From Oscillospiraceae bacterium (GTDB lineage Bacteria; Bacillota; Clostridia; Oscillospirales; UBA929): a stretch of 10,691 nt of DNA. Where the stretch lies: NCBI GenBank assembly GCA_031282535.1, contig JAITDM010000224.1:1-10691 (forward strand), given 5' to 3'. Each line of letters opens with the position of its first letter. Positions within the stretch are counted from its first letter, which is position 1. Positions 6,808 to 10,691 of this stretch are shown here, piece by piece. The notes beneath the pieces were generated by a model that made no database searches, was not told the DNA's origin, and was given only the letters and a program-made list of their open reading frames with translations. The translations under genes and the position numbers were made by a program.

Positions 6808-7959
6808 ATGAAAATTTTGTTCACCTGCGGCGGGACGGCAGGCCACATCAACCCGGCGCTGGCGGTGGCGGGCCTGCTGCGGGCGCGGCACCCGCACGCC
6901 GGGATCCTGTTTGTGGGCGCCGACGGCGGCATGGAGTGCGACCTCGTGCCGCGCGCCGGGTACCGCATCCAAACCGTGTCCATCCGCAGCCTGCGGCACC
7001 GGCTCACGCCGGCGGCATTGTGGTACAACCTCAAGGTGCTGGGCGGTTTGACGGGCAGTCTCAAGGCCGCCGGGCGCATTTTGGACGCGTTTGCACCGGA
7101 CGCCGTCCTCGGGACCGGCGGTTACGCCAGCTTTCCCGTCGTGTACGCGGCGAGCCGGCGCGGCATCCCGTCGGCGGTCCATGAATCCAACGCGCTGCCG
7201 GGGCTCACGACAAAGCTGCTGGCCCGCCGGGTGGACCGGGTGCTGGTCAGCTTTCCGGAGGCCGTGTCCGCGTATCGCCGCCCGGACCGGGTGGCGGTGA
7301 CGGGCACGCCGGTGCGGCAGGCGTTTTTGGAGACGGACCGGGACGCGGCGCGGCGCGCGCTCGGGCTCGACGAGCGGCCCGTCGTGCTCTCCTGCTTCGG
7401 TTCGCTGGGGGCCCGCGACATGAACCGGCACATGGTGGATTTCATCCGGCGCGAGAGTGAGACAAGGGCCTTTCAGCACCTCCACGTCACCGGCCGGTTC
7501 GGCTGGGCCTGGATGCCGGACGCGGTCCGCGAGGCCGGCGTCGACCTGACGGCGCACCCCGAGATCCGGCTGTCCGAATATCTCTATGACATGCCCACCG
7601 CCATGGCGGCGGCCGATCTGCTCATCACGCGCGCCGGCGCGTCTACGCTGGCCGAGCTGACGGCCATGGGCAAACCCGCCATCCTGGTCCCCTCGCCCAA
7701 CGTCACGGGCCACCACCAGGAGAAAAACGCCCGCGTACTGGCGCGCCACGGCGCCGCGGTGCTGCTGCCGGAGTCGGCGTGCGGAGACGGGGCGCTGTTC
7801 TCCGCCGCGAGCGGCCTGCTTCGGGAAAACGCCAAACGGGAGGCGCTCTCGGCCCGTCTGCGCGATCTGGCGATTCTGGACGCGGCCGAGAAAATTTATC
7901 ACATTGTGACCTCACTGGCGGCCAAACGCGGTGCATCCGGGCAGGGCGAGAGGATCTGA
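6808..7959 (+). CDS. murG: Lipid II synthase MurG (UDP-GlcNAc transferase)
   Basis: This is a 383-residue peripheral membrane GT-B glycosyltransferase that adds GlcNAc to lipid I, giving lipid II on the inner face. The N-terminal domain shows GGTAGHINP with H13, GGYASFPVV, and HESNALPGL. The C-terminal nucleotide-sugar site has FGSLGA (197-202), ITRAGASTLAE (273-283) with E283 as the expected ribose-binding glutamate, and PSPNVTGHHQEKNA (295-308). The usual first glycine of the GGS(L/Q)GA loop is replaced by F197, which may be a lineage variant. The ATG has GGAGGG at 6794-6799, eight bases upstream, and follows ftsW by 30 bases. No frameshift or truncation is seen. Confidence 0.96.
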   Translation: MKILFTCGGTAGHINPALAVAGLLRARHPHAGILFVGADGGMECDLVPRAGYRIQTVSIRSLRHRLTPAALWYNLKVLGGLTGSLKAAGRILDAFAPDAVLGTGGYASFPVVYAASRRGIPSAVHESNALPGLTTKLLARRVDRVLVSFPEAVSAYRRPDRVAVTGTPVRQAFLETDRDAARRALGLDERPVVLSCFGSLGARDMNRHMVDFIRRESETRAFQHLHVTGRFGWAWMPDAVREAGVDLTAHPEIRLSEYLYDMPTAMAAADLLITRAGASTLAELTAMGKPAILVPSPNVTGHHQEKNARVLARHGAAVLLPESACGDGALFSAASGLLRENAKREALSARLRDLAILDAAEKIYHIVTSLAAKRGASGQGERI

Positions 7960-8061
7960 GCGCCCGCGGCGCCGGTCACACGTTCTCCGCAAAAGTCGCA
8001 TAAGATGGATCAGTGACGCATAGGGCGTCAACTTGCGCCGGGCGGCGGCGGGGGATTGGAT
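7960..8061. other. murG-murA spacer
   Basis: This 102-base gap holds a small inverted repeat (8014-8030) and a G-rich stretch before murA. TAAGAT at 8001-8006 resembles a -10 box, but no matching -35 box lies at the right distance. I see no gene. Confidence 0.5.
8014..8030 (+). repeat. Inverted repeat, 6-bp arms, 5-base loop
   Basis: TGACGC at 8014-8019 is the reverse complement of GCGTCA at 8025-8030, with loop ATAGG. No T tract follows. It could be an operator-like dyad or chance. Confidence 0.4.
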
Positions 8062-9378
8062 ATGAACAACAATGCGTTGGTGATCAGAGGGGGGCGGCCG
8101 CTGCGCGGCGCCGTCGGCATTCAGGGGGCCAAAAACAGCGTGCTGCCGATTTTGGCGGCGACCGTCATGGGCGGGGGCGAACAGGTGGTGCGCCGCTGTC
8201 CCCAGCTCAGCGACGTGGAATCGACGTTTCACATCCTCCGCTACCTGGGCTGCCGCGTGCGGCGGGAGGGGGACGCCGTGGCGGTCGATCCCCGTCCGAT
8301 GGACCGCTGCGACGTACCGGACCGCCTGATGCGGGAGATGCGCTCTTCCGTCGTGTTTTTGGGCGCGATCCTGACGCGGTCGGGCGAGGCTTGCATGAGC
8401 TTCCCCGGGGGCTGCGAGCTGGGACCGCGGCCCATCGACCTCCATCTGTCCGCCCTCCGCGCGCTGGGCGCGGAGATCTTTGAAACGGGCGGCAACCTCA
8501 TCTGCCGGGGACACCACATGGTGGGCCGCGAAGTGAACCTCACCTTCCCCAGCGTGGGGGCCACGGAAAACATCATGCTGGCCGCCTGCGGCGCGTCGGG
8601 CGTCACGCGGATCACGAACGCGGCGCGCGAGCCGGAGATCGAAGATCTGCAGCATTTTCTGCGGGCCATGGGCGCGCGCGTGGAGGGGGCCGGCAGCTCC
8701 ACCGTCGTCATCGAAGGGGGATACGCGCTGCATGCGGCCGAGCATGCGATCCTCCCCGACCGCATCGCCGCCGCCACATACCTGGCGGCGGGGGCGGCCG
8801 CCGGCGGGACGGTCACGGTGGAGGATGTCTGCCCGGAACATCTGTCGACGGTGACGTCCATCCTGGCCGAGGCGGGCTGCGAGGTCCGCGCCGGGCACAC
8901 GCACATCACACTGCACAGGGACACGCCGCTGCGCGCGGTGCGGCCCGTGCGCACGATGCCCTATCCGGGCTTTCCCACCGACGCGCAGTCCCCGCTCATG
9001 GCGGTGGCCGCCCACGCGGAGGGCACGTCAGTCTTTGTGGAAAACATCTTTGAAAATCGCTTTCGTCACGTCGGCGAACTGGCCAGAATGGGCGCCGACA
9101 TCAAGGTGGCCGGGCGCGTGGCCGTCGTATGCGGCGTGCCGCGTCTATACGGCGCCCACGTGCGTGCCACCGATTTGCGCGGCGGCGCGGCGCTGCTGGT
9201 GGCGGCGCTCAGCGCGGAGGGAGAGAGCCGGCTGACCGGCCTGCGCCATCTCGACCGCGGGTACGAGGCGCCGGAACAGCGGCTGGCGGCGCTCGGCGCC
9301 GACATCCGCCGGGTGGAAGAACCGGACGCAGGCGCCGGCGGCTCTGTCCGGCGGGCGGCCGGGGGCGCCTGCGATTAG
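8062..9378 (+). CDS. murA: UDP-GlcNAc 1-carboxyvinyltransferase MurA
   Basis: This 438-residue cytoplasmic enzyme transfers enolpyruvate from PEP to UDP-GlcNAc, the first committed step of peptidoglycan synthesis. The substrate-binding K24-N25 pair lies in GAKNSVLP. FPGGCELGPRP (114-124) carries C118, the residue that fosfomycin alkylates in sensitive enzymes, so there is no Cys-to-Asp change of the naturally resistant type. PSVGATENIMLAA and PYPGFPTDAQ with catalytic D307 are both present, as are the family's closing GAALLVAAL and HLDRGYE segments. After the normal end (near GADIRRVEE) about 17 further residues rich in Gly and Ala follow. The start ATG has a GGGGG run at 8050-8054; a TTG at 8056 would add two residues. 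Bacillus subtilis has murB rather than murA in this position. Confidence 0.96.
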   Translation: MNNNALVIRGGRPLRGAVGIQGAKNSVLPILAATVMGGGEQVVRRCPQLSDVESTFHILRYLGCRVRREGDAVAVDPRPMDRCDVPDRLMREMRSSVVFLGAILTRSGEACMSFPGGCELGPRPIDLHLSALRALGAEIFETGGNLICRGHHMVGREVNLTFPSVGATENIMLAACGASGVTRITNAAREPEIEDLQHFLRAMGARVEGAGSSTVVIEGGYALHAAEHAILPDRIAAATYLAAGAAAGGTVTVEDVCPEHLSTVTSILAEAGCEVRAGHTHITLHRDTPLRAVRPVRTMPYPGFPTDAQSPLMAVAAHAEGTSVFVENIFENRFRHVGELARMGADIKVAGRVAVVCGVPRLYGAHVRATDLRGGAALLVAALSAEGESRLTGLRHLDRGYEAPEQRLAALGADIRRVEEPDAGAGGSVRRAAGGACD

Positions 9379-9382
9379 CACC

Positions 9383-9405
9383 TTGTCGCCGCGCAGCGGC
9401 AACAA
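9383..9405 (+). repeat. Inverted repeat, 10-bp arms with one mismatch
   Basis: TTGTCGCCGC at 9383-9392 pairs with GCGGCAACAA at 9396-9405 around loop GCA, with one mismatch (C9387 opposite A9401). An A-rich run follows on the + strand, so it does not have the form of an intrinsic terminator in the direction of the operon. Confidence 0.6.
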
Positions 9406-9423
9406 AAAACAAGAATTGGGGTT

Positions 9424-9445
9424 GTGGGTTGCAGGTGCAACCCAC
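9424..9445 (+). repeat. Perfect inverted repeat just before the ftsQ binding site
   Basis: GTGGGTTGCA at 9424-9433 is the exact reverse complement of TGCAACCCAC at 9436-9445, separated by GG. As RNA this gives a stable stem ending four bases before the ftsQ Shine-Dalgarno. No T tract follows, so it is not an intrinsic terminator. It may affect ftsQ translation or mRNA processing, or be part of a dispersed repeat. Confidence 0.7.
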
Positions 9446-9462
9446 GTTAGAGGGGCCCGACT

Positions 9463-10395
9463 ATGCCACGTTATGTGCAAAAAAATCGAAAACGGCGCAA
9501 AAAGAGGCGGGGCGGCCCCGTCTACTTTCTATTGAGTCTGGCCCTGATCGCGGCGGCGGTGACGCTGGCTGTCGGCGTGTTTTTCAAGGTGACCCACATC
9601 GAGGTGGAGGGGTCCACGATCTACGCCCCCGCCAGCATCGTGGCGGCGTCGGGTCTCAAAGAGGGGGACAACCTGTTTTTCCTCCGCAAGACCGCCGCCA
9701 TTCGGGCCATCTTTGCCGAATTCCCCTATGTCGAGAACGTGCGCGTACGGCGCCGGCTGCCGGGCACCATCGTCATCGAGATCACGGAACGCGTCTCGGT
9801 GGGCATGGTCCCGCACGGAGGGGTCTTCTGGATGATCGACGGCTCCGGCAAACTGCTGGAGAAGACCACGGTCCACACGGCGGTGCCGAAACCGGTTGTA
9901 AAGGGCATCACGCTGCTCTCGCCCGCGTTGGGCGAGAGCATGGCCCTGCCGCAGAACGAACGGGAACGGCTGCGGCCCGTGCTGGCGCTGCTGCTGGCGC
10001 TGCACTGGCGTTCGCTGTCGCCCCGGGTATCCGAGGTCGACGTGTCCCGCATGGACCAGATCACGCTGGAGTACGAGGACCGGCTCCACGTCATCCTGGG
10101 CACGGCGGACGACATCGACATCAAGCTCGCATTTATGGAAGAATCTATCAAAAAACTCCCCACCGGCGCGCGGGGGTCGTTGGACCTGGCGCGGGCGGGG
10201 GACAAGATCGCCTCTTACCTGCCCGCCTCCGCGCCGCCGTCGCCGCCGGAGGATCCAGGTGAAACCGACGCGGCGTCGGGTGAGGCGGCCGGGGCGGATG
10301 GAACGGGAACGCCGTTCGCGGAGGACGCGGAGCGTCCGGCGGACGGCGGCGAGGCAGACGACGCGCGGGGCGAAACAGACGCCGCGGCCGCCTGA
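9463..10395 (+). CDS. ftsQ: Cell division protein FtsQ/DivIB with POTRA domain
   Basis: This is a 310-residue bitopic divisome protein that binds the FtsL-DivIC/FtsB pair outside the membrane. The N-terminus is very basic (RKRRKKRR, 9-16), followed by one membrane helix at 19-41. A POTRA domain runs about 43-110, including THIEVEGS and the FPYVENVRVRRRLPGTIVIEI segment. A beta domain then ends with LDLARAGDKIASYLP, typical of FtsQ/DivIB. From about residue 254 to the end the protein is low-complexity, rich in Asp, Glu, Gly, Ala and Pro, and probably disordered. Such an acidic tail is not required for the family fold. The ATG has AGAGGGG at 9449-9455, seven bases upstream, and ftsZ begins 17 bases after the stop. 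FtsQ and DivIB are names for the same family. Confidence 0.92.
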   Translation: MPRYVQKNRKRRKKRRGGPVYFLLSLALIAAAVTLAVGVFFKVTHIEVEGSTIYAPASIVAASGLKEGDNLFFLRKTAAIRAIFAEFPYVENVRVRRRLPGTIVIEITERVSVGMVPHGGVFWMIDGSGKLLEKTTVHTAVPKPVVKGITLLSPALGESMALPQNERERLRPVLALLLALHWRSLSPRVSEVDVSRMDQITLEYEDRLHVILGTADDIDIKLAFMEESIKKLPTGARGSLDLARAGDKIASYLPASAPPSPPEDPGETDAASGEAAGADGTGTPFAEDAERPADGGEADDARGETDAAAA

Positions 10396-10412
10396 CAAAA
10401 GGAGGAAGTGGC

Positions 10413-10691
10413 ATGCCGTTTGAAATGGATTTGGGTACTGACAGCACGGTGTCCATCAAAGTGATTGGAATCGGCGGCGGGGGCAACAACGTCGTCAGTC
10501 GCATGATGTCCGCGGGGATGCGCGGCGTCGAGTTTGTGGCCGTCAACACGGACCGGCAGGCGCTCGACAATGCCAACGCCACCCACAAGCTTCAGATCGG
10601 CGAGAAGCTCACCGGCGGCAAGGGCGCCGGCTCCGACCCGGAGATCGGCCGGAAGTCGGCGGAAGAGAACCGCGCCCAGATTGCCAAGCTG
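10413..10691 (+). CDS. ftsZ: Cell division GTPase FtsZ, N-terminal part (runs off the window)
   Basis: Ninety-three codons are visible, open to the window edge. FtsZ is the tubulin-like GTPase that forms the cytokinetic ring and recruits the division proteins. Residues 15-26 read IKVIGIGGGGNN, the first nucleotide-binding loop, followed by VEFVAVNTDRQAL (39-51), both diagnostic. The loop near residues 68-79 reads GGKGAGSDPEIG where most FtsZ proteins have GLGAGANPE. The start has a strong Shine-Dalgarno, AGGAGG at 10400-10405, seven bases before the ATG, better than most in this operon, which fits high expression. No ftsA lies between ftsQ and ftsZ. Confidence 0.96.
   Translation, partial: MPFEMDLGTDSTVSIKVIGIGGGGNNVVSRMMSAGMRGVEFVAVNTDRQALDNANATHKLQIGEKLTGGKGAGSDPEIGRKSAEENRAQIAKL

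Larger units (their letters stand above)
9379..9462. other. murA-ftsQ spacer with two hairpins
   Basis: This 84-base gap is largely taken up by two inverted repeats separated by an A-rich linker. It ends with the AGAGGGG ribosome binding site (9449-9455), seven bases before the ftsQ ATG. I see no gene in it. Confidence 0.6.

Noticed and set aside
5527..7902. Long open frame on the - strand opposite ftsW and murG
   Set aside because: Same reasoning: there is no recognisable motif, and both genes beneath it are intact on the + strand.
7976..8006. Possible promoter before murA (TAAGAT)
   Set aside because: No -35 element lies at an acceptable spacing.
1..10691. Novel defence, mobile or biosynthetic system
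   Set aside because: Every long + strand gene fits a known dcw family with intact motifs. No transposase, integrase, toxin, CRISPR or phage signal was found.

Overview
This window is a stretch of the division and cell wall (dcw) cluster of a GC-rich Gram-positive bacterium. It is most likely a member of the Clostridia, probably near the Oscillospiraceae/Ruminococcaceae. The placement is an inference from three things: a SpoVD-type penicillin-binding protein with two C-terminal PASTA domains, the gene order murG-murA-ftsQ-ftsZ with no ftsA, and a MurE with the meso-diaminopimelate signature. All genes lie on the + strand, mostly with short gaps and purine-rich Shine-Dalgarno sites, which suggests one main transcription unit.

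Layout, left to right: a 71-base leader with no recognisable gene (rsmH/mraZ would be expected further upstream); ftsL (72-542); a 211-base spacer with repeats and palindromes (543-753); spoVD/class B PBP (754-3030); murE (3104-4564); mraY (4571-5545); ftsW/spoVE (5575-6777); murG (6808-7959); murA (8062-9378); an 84-base spacer with two inverted repeats (9379-9462); ftsQ/divIB (9463-10395); and the first 93 codons of ftsZ (10413 to the window end).

How the genes work together: MurA makes the first committed peptidoglycan precursor and MurE adds the third stem-peptide residue. MraY and MurG then build lipid I and lipid II on the membrane. FtsW/SpoVE (glycosyltransferase) and SpoVD (transpeptidase) polymerise and cross-link lipid II. 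FtsL and FtsQ/DivIB are bitopic scaffold proteins that connect this synthase to the FtsZ ring. The cluster lacks murC, murD, murF, murB and ftsA between the genes seen, so those steps must be encoded elsewhere.

I see no phage, transposase, CRISPR, tRNA or rRNA, and no new protein system: the coding content is a conserved housekeeping locus. What deserves a second look is mostly small. It comprises the two palindrome-bearing spacers, a possible sporulation promoter before spoVD, a conserved-looking redox cysteine pair in SpoVD, an acidic tail on FtsQ, and an unusual phosphate-loop sequence in FtsZ. No database search was possible, so family calls rest on motifs read by eye.
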